Below, piece after piece: positions 8,389 to 16,970 of a stretch of 64,000 nt of DNA. The notes under the pieces were generated by a model. That model did not search any database, was not told the DNA's origin, and was given only the letters and a program-made list of their open reading frames with translations. The translations under genes and the position numbers were made by a program. How positions within the stretch are numbered: position 1 is the first letter of the stretch; each line of letters opens with the position of its first letter. Source of the stretch: Actinomycetota bacterium (GTDB lineage: Bacteria; Actinomycetota; Nitriliruptoria; Nitriliruptorales; Nitriliruptoraceae); assembly GCA_019347575.1 (NCBI GenBank), contig JAHWKY010000018.1, positions 35,987-99,986 on the forward strand, given 5' to 3'.

Positions 8389-8394
8389 AGGGTA
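8389..8394 (-). promoter_or_regulatory. Probable -10 element (TACCCT) of rnpB
   Basis: TACCCT on the minus strand, spaced correctly (8 nt gap) from the first base of the P1 helix at 8380, so transcription would start at or next to the mature 5' end. Confidence 0.6.
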
Positions 8395-8408
8395 CGTGAC
8401 GCGGCCGG

Positions 8409-8456
8409 ACTTCTCCCCCGGTCGTCCTGGATATCCAGAGAGACCGGGGGAGAAGT
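8409..8456 (-). terminator. Hairpin terminator after the thioesterase gene
   Basis: A perfect 15-bp inverted repeat, 8409-8423 with 8442-8456, starts directly after the thioesterase stop codon. The loop contains a further palindrome CTGGATATCCAG. It separates this gene from the downstream rnpB promoter on the same strand. There is no U-run. Confidence 0.75.
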
Positions 8457-8969
8457 TCAGGCGAGCTGCTTGAACACGAAGCCGAGGGTCACCTCGGCGA
8501 CCGTCCCCTCGGCATCGGAGACATCGACGTCGACGTCGCAGACGGCGCGTTCCCCAGCATCCACGGCCGCCTGGATGGCCGCGGCCTCGTCCGTCCCGAA
8601 CGTCGCGGTCGCCACCAGCTCGCCCCGCGCCGGCTTGCGGTAGCGCACGCGCAGGTCGCGCACCAGCGGCAGGTAGCCGGCCGCGTACAGGGGACCGAGG
8701 CGCGAGCCCACCGCGGTCGCCCCCGCGAGCTCGGCCGGAGCGAGCTCGGCGATGGCGTGGACGGTTCCGATGTGGTTGTCGAGCGGAGGGTCCTCGCGCA
8801 ACACCGTCTGGGCGTGTCCCGGTTCGACCGAGCGGACCTCGACACCCGTGTGCTGGTTGAACGGCAGGCGCTCTCCCGCCTCCGCGAGGACGTCGGCGAG
8901 CGGCTGTCCGCCCGCATCGGCGACCTCGAGCAGCTCGCGAGCGAACGCTGTCGCGTCGAACGGTTCCAC
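8457..8969 (-). CDS. Hotdog-fold thioesterase-like protein (DUF4442 / PaaI-like)
   Basis: The 170-aa protein has the hotdog signature in its middle: LPFNQHTGVEVRSVEPGHA, then LDNHIGTVHAIAELAPAE, and LVRDLRVRYRKPARGELVATATF. This matches the DUF4442 branch, related to PaaI acyl-CoA thioesterases. The conserved Asn-His and the HAIAE helix suggest a functional acyl-CoA site, but the acyl substrate is unknown. The GTG at 8969 follows a GGAGGG box about 5 nt upstream. The gene is monocistronic: a strong hairpin begins right after the stop codon, and the neighbour upstream is divergent. Confidence 0.75.
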   Translation of the reverse strand: MEPFDATAFARELLEVADAGGQPLADVLAEAGERLPFNQHTGVEVRSVEPGHAQTVLREDPPLDNHIGTVHAIAELAPAELAGATAVGSRLGPLYAAGYLPLVRDLRVRYRKPARGELVATATFGTDEAAAIQAAVDAGERAVCDVDVDVSDAEGTVAEVTLGFVFKQLA

Positions 8970-9082
8970 ACGATCCCTCCGGCCGAACGAGCCGCTACAG
9001 GAAGTGGTGCCTCACCGAACCAGGGTCACGCTCGCGACCACGGAGTCGCGCCACCACCCCCGACCTGACACGATGCAGCCCC

Positions 9083-9889
9083 GTGAGCACCGAGACCGCC
9101 CCGACCCGTGTCCCGACGCCGATCGCGTGGATGGAGGGTCGGGTCGTTCCCGCGTCCGAGGCGACCGTGCCTCTGCTCGACGACGGGTTCCTGCGCGGGG
9201 ACGCGGTGTTCGAGACCATCCTCGTCCGCCACGGGCGTACCCACGCCCTCGACCGTCACCTCGCCAGGATGCGGCGGTCGGCCAAGACCGTCGGCGTGCG
9301 GATCCCGGTCCTGCGTCACGTCGTTGGCGATCTGCTGGCCGCCTGGGGCGACCGGGATGGGGCCCTCAAGCTCGTCGTCACTCGCAGCGGGCTCGTCCGC
9401 GGCCTCCTGTCGCAACCGGTGTGGCCGGAGGTGCTCGCGCTCGTCGCGGTCGAGGTGCCGTGGCGCACCGCGCTGTCGGGCGCCAAGACCCTGTCGTACG
9501 CGACCAACCAGTGGGTCACCCGGCACGCCCAGGAGCGGCACGGTGACGACGGCGTGATCACAGTGGACGGCATCGTCCACGAGCTACCGACCGCCGCGAT
9601 CGCGTGGGTCCGGAACGGGACGGTGCACGCACCCGACCATCGCGAGCTGCCGATCCTGGAGTCGGTGACGCTGCGCGAGCTGCGCGAGATCACCGACGTC
9701 GAGCTCGGCGTGTACGAGCTCGACCAGCTCCGGGGCGCCGACGAGGTGTTCGTGCTGTCCGCCACACGGCCACTCCTCCCGGTCCACGCGCTCGAGGACG
9801 TAGCCTTCGCCGCACCGGGCCCCCTCAGCACCGAGCTGCGCGACCGGTTCGCCCAGCACATCGAGGCGTCGCTCGACCCCCGCCCCTGA
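9083..9889 (+). CDS. Class IV aminotransferase, aminodeoxychorismate lyase-like
   Basis: A fold-type IV PLP enzyme of 268 aa, like PabC (4-amino-4-deoxychorismate lyase) or a D-amino-acid/branched-chain aminotransferase. The segment DDGFLRGDAVFETI is the usual N-terminal signature. The expected PLP lysine is in SGAKTLSYATNQW, and the DEVFVLSATRPLLPV segment gives the phosphate-binding Thr/Ser region. The DGIVHE glutamate is kept, but the following Asn of ExxxxNxF is replaced by Ala. Folate synthesis is a reasonable role, yet no pabA/B gene lies nearby, so the symbol is withheld. Confidence 0.75.
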   Translation: MSTETAPTRVPTPIAWMEGRVVPASEATVPLLDDGFLRGDAVFETILVRHGRTHALDRHLARMRRSAKTVGVRIPVLRHVVGDLLAAWGDRDGALKLVVTRSGLVRGLLSQPVWPEVLALVAVEVPWRTALSGAKTLSYATNQWVTRHAQERHGDDGVITVDGIVHELPTAAIAWVRNGTVHAPDHRELPILESVTLRELREITDVELGVYELDQLRGADEVFVLSATRPLLPVHALEDVAFAAPGPLSTELRDRFAQHIEASLDPRP

Positions 9890-9957
9890 GGGTCTCGCAC
9901 GACGGGGAGGCTCGACGAAGGACGGGGCCGCCTCGCCCAAGCCCGGCGCGGTCCGAC

Positions 9958-9963
9958 TACCGT
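9958..9963 (+). promoter_or_regulatory. Probable -10 element (TACCGT) of the otsA operon
   Basis: GACTACCGTG, identical in its core to the sequence before acetoacetyl-CoA synthetase (61128). It overlaps the most upstream possible otsA start, which argues for the downstream GTG at 9995. Confidence 0.4.
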
Positions 9964-9994
9964 GGGAACGCACAGATCCGAGGCAGCGGAAGAC

Positions 9995-11401
9995 GTGGCA
10001 CGAGGCCGCAAGGGCAGGACCGACCGCCGGCTGGTGATCGTCGCCAACCGCCTACCGGTCAAGCGGGTACGCGGTGCGTGGCGGGCCAGTGCCGGCGGCC
10101 TGGTGACGGCGTTGCGTCCGGTCATCGAGGAGCAGGGCGGCGCCTGGATCGGTTGGGACGGGGGTGCGGAGGACATCCCCCAGCGGGTCGAGGGCTTCAA
10201 CGCCGACCTGCACCCGGTCGGTCTGAGCCGCGCCCAGATCCAGGGTTACTACCACGGCTTCGCGAACCGGACCCTGTGGCCCTTGTTCCACGATCTGATC
10301 GAAGCACCGATCATCGACCGTCGGTGGTGGGAGGTCTACCGCGACGTCAACCACGACTTCGCCGATGCGACCGTCAAGGTCGACACCGACAACGCGCTCG
10401 TGTGGGTCCACGACTACCACCTGATGCTCGTGCCTCAGCTGCTCCGCGAGCGCGGTCTGACCGGCCCCGTGGGGTACTTCCTGCACATCCCCTTCCCACC
10501 GCCCGAGCTCGTTGCCCGACTACCGTGGCGTGACGAGCTACTCGAAGGGCTGCTCGGTGCCGACGTCGTGGGTTTCCACACCGAGCGGTACCGCACCAAC
10601 TTCGTCGACGCGGTCCGCCGAGTCGTCCCCGACGTCGCCGTGCGTGGCAGACGGCTGGTGCTGCCCGACGGCCGCCGTGTCCGCACGATCGCACGAGCGA
10701 TCTCGATCGACGCCGACGAGTACGCCGCCCTGGCGACCAACCCACGCACCGAGCAGGAACTCGAGACGCTCCGGGCGCAGTTCGAGGGTCGACGCGTGCT
10801 CCTCGGCATCGACCGCCTCGACTACACCAAGGGCATCAGGCATCGGCTCCAGGCCATCGAGCAGCTGCTCGAACGGCGTGGGGACCTACGTCGCTCGGTC
10901 GCGTTCGTGCAGGTCGCGGTGCCGAGCCGGGATGACGTCAAGGAGTACCGCGAGCTGCGAGAGGAGGTCGAGTACACGATCGGCCGCCTCAACGGCCGGT
11001 TCACCGAGCCCGGCTCCGACGTGCCCGTCCACTACCTCTACCGCTCGGTGCCACCGCCCCGCCTCGCCGCGTACTACCGCCTCGCTGACGCCATGCTGGT
11101 CACACCGTTGAAGGACGGCATGAACCTCGTCGCGAAGGAGTTCGTCGTCGTCCAGAACGCGGCCGAGGGCTCCGGAGCGTTGGTGCTCAGCGAGTTCGCC
11201 GGCGCGGCCCTCGAGCTCGACGGGGCGCTGCTGTGCAACCCCTTCGACGTCGAAGGCCTGTCTCTGAAGATCGAAGACGCGCTCGCCCTACCCGAGCAAG
11301 ACCGCCGAAGACGTCTCCAGCGGATGGCATCTCGGGTACACCACAACGATGTGTACGCGTGGGTGCGTGCACAGTTGGGCGAGCTCGCGGAGGTCTCGTG
11401 A
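9995..11401 (+). CDS. otsA: Alpha,alpha-trehalose-phosphate synthase (UDP/GDP-glucose), GT20
   Basis: Makes trehalose 6-phosphate from a nucleotide-glucose and glucose 6-phosphate. Signatures of the 468-aa GT20 enzyme: LVIVANRLPVKR at the N-terminus, WVHDYHLMLVPQLLRE, VGFHTERYRTNF, LLGIDRLDYTKGI and LVTPLKDGMNLVAKEFV near the donor site. The GTG at 9995 gives VARGRKGRTDRRLVIV; an upstream in-frame GTG at 9962 lies inside the likely -10 box. The stop overlaps the otsB start by 4 nt. With otsB it forms the two-step trehalose pathway, a compatible solute used against osmotic, cold and drying stress. Confidence 0.95.
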   Translation: MARGRKGRTDRRLVIVANRLPVKRVRGAWRASAGGLVTALRPVIEEQGGAWIGWDGGAEDIPQRVEGFNADLHPVGLSRAQIQGYYHGFANRTLWPLFHDLIEAPIIDRRWWEVYRDVNHDFADATVKVDTDNALVWVHDYHLMLVPQLLRERGLTGPVGYFLHIPFPPPELVARLPWRDELLEGLLGADVVGFHTERYRTNFVDAVRRVVPDVAVRGRRLVLPDGRRVRTIARAISIDADEYAALATNPRTEQELETLRAQFEGRRVLLGIDRLDYTKGIRHRLQAIEQLLERRGDLRRSVAFVQVAVPSRDDVKEYRELREEVEYTIGRLNGRFTEPGSDVPVHYLYRSVPPPRLAAYYRLADAMLVTPLKDGMNLVAKEFVVVQNAAEGSGALVLSEFAGAALELDGALLCNPFDVEGLSLKIEDALALPEQDRRRRLQRMASRVHHNDVYAWVRAQLGELAEVS

Positions 11402-14052
11402 GGCGGTACGCGGACGACCTGTCGGCGATCCTCGCACAGCTTGGCGACCTCGAACGACGGTTCCTGATCCTCGATTTCGACGGGACGCTCAGCTGGATCG
11501 TCGACCACCCCGACGACGCCCAGCTCGCCGACGGCGCCGAGGCGGCGGTCCGCGAGCTCGCGGACCGCATCACCGTCGTCGTCCTCAGCGGTCGCAGCGC
11601 AGACGATGTCAGCTCGCGGCTCGGCGACCTCGCGCTCACCGTCATCGGGGGTCACGGCACGGAGGTGATCCAACGCGACGGCGAGCGTGCGGCCGTCGGC
11701 GATGTCGGAGACGTCACCGCCGAGCTCGACGAGATCTGGAGCGAACTCGAGCAGCTCGTGGACGCTTCGAGCGGTTGGCAGCTCGAGCGCAAGAAGACCT
11801 CGATCGCGGTGCACCACCGCCGGGTCGCACCCGAGGTCGTCGCCCACCAGCTCCCCGAGGTCGCTTCCACCCTCGAACGGCACACCGCCGACGGCTGGCA
11901 GCTGCTGCGCGGCAAGGCCGTCCTCGAACTGCGGCGCGCCGGCACCGACAAGGGCGACGCCGTACGGTGGATCGCGCGGGAGCACCCAGGGTTGATCCCG
12001 TTTGTGCTCGGCGACGACGTCACCGACGAGGACGCGTTCGAGGCGGCCGAGGATCTGGGCGGCGATGCCATCCTCGTCGCCGACCGACCCCGTCCCACGG
12101 CGGCACGGTGGCGGCTCGAGGATCCCAACCGCGTCGTGGAGTTCCTCCGGAAACTCGCCGTCGGCGAGGCCGACCGTCCGGTGGTGCGGGTCGAGACCGA
12201 CGGTCGCCACCCGATCGGGTCCTACGGGATGATCGGGGACTCGCGCACGGCCGCGCTCGTGTCCCCCGACGCCTCGGTGGACTGGCTCTGCGTCCCGAGG
12301 TTCGATTCCCCCAGCGTCTTCGCGGCGCTGCTCGACCCCGTCCGTGGTGGTCGTTTCCGCATCCGGCCGGCGGGTCCAGCCCTCACCGTCCAGCGCACCT
12401 ACCTCGGCGAGACCAACGTCCTCGTCACACGGTTCGTCGACCGCGGGAACCCGGTCATGACGGTCACTGACTTCTTCGTGTACTCACGCGTGAACGCGTT
12501 CGACGCGACCCACACCGGTCACCTGCTCCTCCGCCGTGTCGAGGCCTTCCGCGACGTCACCGTCGACGTCGATTTCCAGCCGAGGTTCGACTACGCGCGT
12601 GCACGGACCGATGTCGAACTCGTCGAGGACGGCGCCGTGGGGCGCGCAGGGGTCGACTGGATCCGCGTGCGCTCACCCGAGGTGGCCTTCCAGGTACGCA
12701 CCCACGAAGACGGTCTCCCGGCTGCGGTCGCCCAGCTCGACCTGCATCCCGGAGACGACCTGTGGTTCCGGCTCGAGACGACCGGGAGCGAACGCGGCCC
12801 CCACAACCACCTGTCCCCTGCGGAGCTGCTCGACCTCACCGTCCGTACCTGGGGCCGCTGGGCGCACTTGATCGACTACACGGGGCCCTGGCGCGACCTG
12901 GTCGTCCGCTCGGCTCTGCTGCTGAAGGGCTTGGTCTACGAGCCCACGGGCGCGCTCGTCGCCGCCCCGACGACGAGTCTTCCCGAGACGCTCGGAGGCG
13001 AGCGGAACTGGGACTACCGGTTCGCCTGGATCCGCGACTCGGCGTACGTGCTCGAGACGTTCCTGCGCATCGGGCACGCGCGCGAGGCCGAGACCTTCAT
13101 CCGCTGGCTGTCCGAGCTCAGCGACCGCATCGGCGGTGCCAACGCGCTCCGGCCGCTGTACCGCATCACCGGCGAGGAGGATCTCACGGAGTTCGAGCTC
13201 GAGCACCTCAACGGGTACGCCGACTCGCGCCCCGTGCGCATCGGCAACGGTGCCGCCAGCCAGCTCCAGCTCGACATCTACGGGGCCGCCATGCAGCTGG
13301 GCTACCTCACCGAGCAGTTCGGCGGCGAGGTCCCCGCAGCTCGCTGGCCCGTGATCCGTGAGTTGGTCGGGACCGTCATCGAGCGCTGGCGCGACCCCGA
13401 CAGCGGTCTGTGGGAGATCCGCTCCGCTCCGCGCCACCACACCTTCAGCAAGTTCCAGTGCTGGCTGGCGGTCGACCGCGCGATCCGCATCGGTCGCGGA
13501 CTGGGGCTGCGTGCTCCCTACGAGCGCTGGCAGGGCGTCGCCGACGAGATCTCGGACTCGATCCTCGAGCACGGCTACGACGACGAGGTGGGTTCGTTCG
13601 TCCAGGCCTACGGATCGAAGGAGCTGGACGCATCGGTGCTGCTGCTGCCCCTCCGCGGGTTCCTCCCTCCCCGCGATCACCGGGTGCGCGGCACCGTCGC
13701 CGCGGTCCGCCGTGAGCTCGAGATCGCGGACGGTTTGCTCCTGCGGTACCGGTCCCGCGACGGCCTCCGAGGCGAGGAGGGCGCGTTCCTGATGTGCTCG
13801 TTCTGGCTCGTCGAGTTGCTCGCTCGCATGGGCGAGCTCGACGAGGCCGTACGCATCTTCGAACGTCTGGTGTCGTTCGCCGGCACGCTAGGGCTGTACG
13901 CGGAGGAGCTCGACCCCGCGACGCACGAGCACCTCGGGAACTTCCCTCAGGGGTTCACCCACATGGGCCTGATCGGCGCAGCCACCGCGATCGACGAGGA
14001 GCTGCACGCGCACGAGCGATCGGTCCGCGGCATCAACTCCACCCGCGTGTAA
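11398..14052 (+). CDS. otsB: Fusion of trehalose-6-phosphate phosphatase (OtsB) and GH15 glucoamylase/trehalase-like domain
   Basis: 884 aa. Residues 15-245 are an HAD phosphatase: FLILDFDGTLSW with the catalytic DFDGT at 26-30, LSGRSADDV, and GDDVTDEDAFE near 205. From about residue 270 a GH15 domain begins at GSYGMIGDSRTAALVSPDASVDWLC; later come GERNWDYRFAWIRD near 534, LNGYADSRPVRIGNGA near 605 and EELDPATHEHLGNFPQGF near 836, carrying the usual catalytic acid and base regions. Actinobacterial GH15 enzymes of this kind include trehalases. One polypeptide could therefore make and also break trehalose, or the GH15 part may act on another glucan. The GTG start overlaps otsA and follows GGAGG at 11389. 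Confidence 0.9.
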   Translation: MRRYADDLSAILAQLGDLERRFLILDFDGTLSWIVDHPDDAQLADGAEAAVRELADRITVVVLSGRSADDVSSRLGDLALTVIGGHGTEVIQRDGERAAVGDVGDVTAELDEIWSELEQLVDASSGWQLERKKTSIAVHHRRVAPEVVAHQLPEVASTLERHTADGWQLLRGKAVLELRRAGTDKGDAVRWIAREHPGLIPFVLGDDVTDEDAFEAAEDLGGDAILVADRPRPTAARWRLEDPNRVVEFLRKLAVGEADRPVVRVETDGRHPIGSYGMIGDSRTAALVSPDASVDWLCVPRFDSPSVFAALLDPVRGGRFRIRPAGPALTVQRTYLGETNVLVTRFVDRGNPVMTVTDFFVYSRVNAFDATHTGHLLLRRVEAFRDVTVDVDFQPRFDYARARTDVELVEDGAVGRAGVDWIRVRSPEVAFQVRTHEDGLPAAVAQLDLHPGDDLWFRLETTGSERGPHNHLSPAELLDLTVRTWGRWAHLIDYTGPWRDLVVRSALLLKGLVYEPTGALVAAPTTSLPETLGGERNWDYRFAWIRDSAYVLETFLRIGHAREAETFIRWLSELSDRIGGANALRPLYRITGEEDLTEFELEHLNGYADSRPVRIGNGAASQLQLDIYGAAMQLGYLTEQFGGEVPAARWPVIRELVGTVIERWRDPDSGLWEIRSAPRHHTFSKFQCWLAVDRAIRIGRGLGLRAPYERWQGVADEISDSILEHGYDDEVGSFVQAYGSKELDASVLLLPLRGFLPPRDHRVRGTVAAVRRELEIADGLLLRYRSRDGLRGEEGAFLMCSFWLVELLARMGELDEAVRIFERLVSFAGTLGLYAEELDPATHEHLGNFPQGFTHMGLIGAATAIDEELHAHERSVRGINSTRV

Positions 14053-14061
14053 GGGGAGCCA

Positions 14062-14958
14062 GTGGCTCGCGACGACGTCACCGCTCGGGCCGCCTCGCGA
14101 CTCGACCAGCTCGAGCGCAACCTCGCGCAACCGGCAGTGCGGCTGGCGGTCCTGCTCTCGGTCCTGGCGGTGACGGTCGGTCTGCACGCCGCCACCGAAG
14201 ATCCCCGGTGGGTGTGGCTGGCCGCGCTGCCAGCGCTCCTGGCTGGCCTGGTGGGGGGAGCGGGGTCCGGTCTCGTCGTGGCTGGCGTGCTGAGCGGTGG
14301 AGCGATCGTCACCGACGCGGCACACGGGCTCCAGACGAGCGAGGCGGTCAGCGTCGTCGCCCGCACGCTCTCGCTGCTGGCGCTGGGCGTCACAGGTGGG
14401 GTGATCCAGCGCATCGAGAGCGAACGCGACACCGCACTGCTGCGCAGCGCCACCGAGGATCCCGTCACCGGTCTGCTGAACGTGCGGGCCTTCTACGACG
14501 GGCTGCGCGAGCTGCGAGACCAGGGCCAGACGTTCAGCATCCTCCTCGCGGACGTCGTGGGCATGAAGCAGCTCAACGAGGAGTTCGGCCACCCCATCGG
14601 CACCGAGGCGTTGCGTGCCCTCGGTCACGCGATCCGCCACTCCGTCAAGCGGGACGACCTCGTCTCACGGATCGGCGGAGACGAGGTCGCGATCGCGCTC
14701 GTCGGGGCGGATCCCCAGGGTGCACGCGCGGCAGCACGCCGGCTGGGGCGGGTGCTCGCGGACGAGGAGTTGATCCTCCCCGACGGCTCTTCGCTGGAGG
14801 TCCACGTCTACTTCGGCATCGCGACGTACCCGGAGAACGCCTCGGACGAGGTCCGGCTGCTCCGTGCGGCCAACCACGCCGTCGACGCCGCGCGGAACCA
14901 GGGCCCCGATCAGGTCGCGGTGAGCACCGACGTCCCCGAGCCGCTCGAAGGTCGGTGA
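14062..14958 (+). CDS. Membrane-anchored GGDEF-domain diguanylate cyclase
   Basis: 298 aa with about four hydrophobic segments between residues 25 and 118, then a GGDEF domain from about 130 (ATEDPVTGLLNVRAFYDGL). The active site reads RIGGDEVAIAL near 203-213, so GGDE is complete with Val in place of Phe. ADVVGMKQLNEEFGHPIG shows the metal-binding Asp. It should make cyclic di-GMP at the membrane. The GTG start lies 9 nt after the otsB-GH15 stop with GGGGAG between, so it is in the trehalose operon; this suggests that trehalose production and a c-di-GMP signal are switched on together. Confidence 0.85.
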   Translation: MARDDVTARAASRLDQLERNLAQPAVRLAVLLSVLAVTVGLHAATEDPRWVWLAALPALLAGLVGGAGSGLVVAGVLSGGAIVTDAAHGLQTSEAVSVVARTLSLLALGVTGGVIQRIESERDTALLRSATEDPVTGLLNVRAFYDGLRELRDQGQTFSILLADVVGMKQLNEEFGHPIGTEALRALGHAIRHSVKRDDLVSRIGGDEVAIALVGADPQGARAAARRLGRVLADEELILPDGSSLEVHVYFGIATYPENASDEVRLLRAANHAVDAARNQGPDQVAVSTDVPEPLEGR

Positions 14959-14962
14959 GCGG

Positions 14963-15700
14963 TCAGCTGCTGACGACCAGGATGCGGCGGCACTCGGGGC
15001 AGCGGGTCAACGGCGGGCCATCCAACAGCTCACCGATCTCCGCGCGCGGCAGTTCGATGCGACAACCCGTGCACATGTCGCCCTTCAGCTCTCCCACGCC
15101 GATGCCACCGAACTCGGCCGCGGCCGCGTCGTAGCTGGCCAGCATGTCCGCCGGGAGCGTCTCACGTTCGCGATCGACCACCGCCTTGGCCTCCGCCAGG
15201 TCGGCGAGCAGACCCTCGGCAGCCTCGTCACGCGCCGTCGTGAGCCCGGCGATCTCGGTGTCGAACTCGTCGCGCTTGGCCCCGAGCTGGTCCATCTCCT
15301 TGGTGATGGTGTCACGCCTCTCCATCGCCTCGAGCAGGTGGTCCTCGTGCTCGCTGATGCGTCGCTGGGTCGAGTCGATCTCGGCCCGCATCCCCTGCAG
15401 TTCGCGTGGGTTGGAGATCTCGCCGGAGTACAACCGCTGCTGCTCGTCGGCCTTGCGCTGAGTGAGCAGCCCCACCTCGCCCTCGAGCTTGTTCACCTCG
15501 CCGGAAGCCACCTCCAACTGGACGCGCCGTTCGTCGTGGGCGCGGTCGACGGTCTCACGCTTCACGGCCACGTCATCGAGGGCCTGCTGTTCCTGGAGGT
15601 TGTCCAGCTGGTGTTGCAGACGACGGACATCCTTGTCGGCCCGCTGGAGGCGCAGCAGCGCTTGGAGTTGCTCGGGTGTCGGCGTGGACTCTTCGCTCAC
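14963..15700 (-). CDS. Coiled-coil protein with C-terminal C4 zinc ribbon (CT398-like)
   Basis: 245 aa. Residues 10-175 are a long antiparallel coiled coil (heptads rich in Leu, Gln, Arg, Glu). The C-terminus carries CTGC and CPEC pairs, the zinc ribbon of the CT398/DUF164 family. Members are widespread; a role in RNA or protein-complex handling has been proposed but the function is not settled. The family is often next to Nif3 in actinobacteria, as here: the gene is 13 nt downstream of the Nif3-like gene on the same strand, so the two are probably one transcript. Convergent with the GGDEF gene with almost no spacer. Confidence 0.85.
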   Translation of the reverse strand: MSEESTPTPEQLQALLRLQRADKDVRRLQHQLDNLQEQQALDDVAVKRETVDRAHDERRVQLEVASGEVNKLEGEVGLLTQRKADEQQRLYSGEISNPRELQGMRAEIDSTQRRISEHEDHLLEAMERRDTITKEMDQLGAKRDEFDTEIAGLTTARDEAAEGLLADLAEAKAVVDRERETLPADMLASYDAAAAEFGGIGVGELKGDMCTGCRIELPRAEIGELLDGPPLTRCPECRRILVVSS

Positions 15701-15713
15701 AGGACCTCCACGG

Positions 15714-16838
15714 TCAGCCGGACCACGGGTCGGTGGGAGTTCGAGACCGTACCACCTCGGCCGTCAGGCCCCGTGCGGACGCCTGGTGCCGGAGCCGGTC
15801 GATCCACGCCGGCAGCGCCGCGACCTCGGTCGCGTGGTGGCCAGCATCCACTAGCGCGAGCCCACGCTCCAGCGCGTCGAGGGTCACGTGGTGACGCAGG
15901 TCGCCGGTGACGTAGACATCGACGTCCGCAGCGAGCGCCGCAGCGAGGAGCGAGTCACCCGCTCCCCCGACGACGGCGACACGGCGCACCAGGGCGTCAG
16001 GGTTGCCGGCGAACCGCAGATGCGGCGACGGGAGGTCGTCGCGGATCCGCGCCGCCAGCGCACGCAACGGCAGCGGCTGCGGCAGGGTCCCCACCCGGCC
16101 GAAGCCGATGTCGGCGTGCTCGAGCAGCGGCACGAGGTCGTAGGCGACCTCCTCGTAGGGATGGGACGCGAGCAGGGCGCGCACGACGCGGCCGATCCCG
16201 CCGCGCGGCACCTCGATCTCGAGCCGGTCCTCTTCCTCGGCGTTGTCCGCCCCGACCTCACCAGAGTGCGGGACGGCGCCCGCTCGAGGGCGGAACGTCC
16301 CCGTGCCTGAGACGCGGAACGAGCAGCGCTCGTACTCGCCGATCGTCCCCGCCCCAGCCGCGGCCAACGCATCGAGCACGGTCTCGGTGTGGTCTGAGGG
16401 CACGAACGTGACGAGCTTGACGCGTGACGAACTCCGCATCTCGCTGGTCAGCGGGACCACGTCGTTCAGTTCCAGCAGTCGCACGACGGGCTCGGACGTC
16501 CCAGCGCCGTCGCTCGCCACGTCGAGGTTGGTGTGGGCGGCCGCGACCGCGACGTGCGCTCGTGCTGCGGCGAGCGCCGTGGCGCCACTAGCCGTGTCCG
16601 GGGTGAGGCTCTCGAGCGGCCGGAAGAGCAGGGGGTGGTGAGCCAGCACGAGGGTCGGCGTCGCGTCCTGGGTCGCCTCCTCGATCACGCCGATGGTCAC
16701 GTCGAGCGACACGAGGACGCGTTCGACCGACCACACCGGATCGCCGACCTGCAGGCCCACGTGGTCCCACGACGCCGCGTGAGCCGGCGGGTAGAGCGCG
16801 TGGACCAGCGAGAGCCAGTCGCCGACGGTGTCGGGCAT
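15714..16838 (-). CDS. Nif3-like dinuclear metal centre protein
   Basis: 374 aa, the long form of the Nif3/YbgI family with an inserted central domain. Metal-ligand motifs are clear: SWDHVGLQVGDP near residue 24, VLAHHPLLFRP with its two histidines, AAHTNLD, and C-terminal GDLRHHVTLDAL and DAGHHATE. The protein forms hexameric rings with two metals per subunit; family members have been linked to GTP cyclohydrolase I-type or hydrolase activity, but the true reaction is unsettled. The inserted region around residues 140-240 resembles the PII-like insert. The ATG at 16838 has AGGAG upstream and a TAGGCT -10 box at 16864-16869. Confidence 0.9.
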   Translation of the reverse strand: MPDTVGDWLSLVHALYPPAHAASWDHVGLQVGDPVWSVERVLVSLDVTIGVIEEATQDATPTLVLAHHPLLFRPLESLTPDTASGATALAAARAHVAVAAAHTNLDVASDGAGTSEPVVRLLELNDVVPLTSEMRSSSRVKLVTFVPSDHTETVLDALAAAGAGTIGEYERCSFRVSGTGTFRPRAGAVPHSGEVGADNAEEEDRLEIEVPRGGIGRVVRALLASHPYEEVAYDLVPLLEHADIGFGRVGTLPQPLPLRALAARIRDDLPSPHLRFAGNPDALVRRVAVVGGAGDSLLAAALAADVDVYVTGDLRHHVTLDALERGLALVDAGHHATEVAALPAWIDRLRHQASARGLTAEVVRSRTPTDPWSG

Positions 16839-16871
16839 GCCGTGCTCCTGTCAGACCGACAAGAGCCTACG

Positions 16872-16943
16872 TGGGTCCGGAGGGTGTCGAACCCCCGACC
16901 TTCCGCTTGTAAGGCGGACGCTCTCCCGTTGAGCTACGGACCC
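16872..16943 (-). tRNA. tRNA-Val (anticodon TAC)
   Basis: Full cloverleaf on the minus strand: acceptor GGGTCCG (16937-16943) pairs with CGGACCC (16873-16879), discriminator A at 16872. The anticodon stem TCCGC/GCGGA closes the loop CTTACAA, giving anticodon TAC, which reads GTA. T arm GGGGG TTCGACA CCCTC. The 3' CCA is not encoded. Confidence 0.95.
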
Positions 16944-16951
16944 GAGGCGCA

Positions 16952-16957
16952 AGGGTA
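16952..16957 (-). promoter_or_regulatory. Probable -10 element (TACCCT) of tRNA-Val
   Basis: TACCCT on the minus strand, 8 nt before the mature 5' end at 16943, so initiation would be at or just before the tRNA start. Confidence 0.5.
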
Positions 16958-16970
16958 CGGCGGTCGCCGG

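Noticed and set aside
7616..8389. Open frames of 199-257 aa across 7465-8643
   Set aside because: They run through RNase P RNA, whose conserved blocks and P1 helix explain the sequence.
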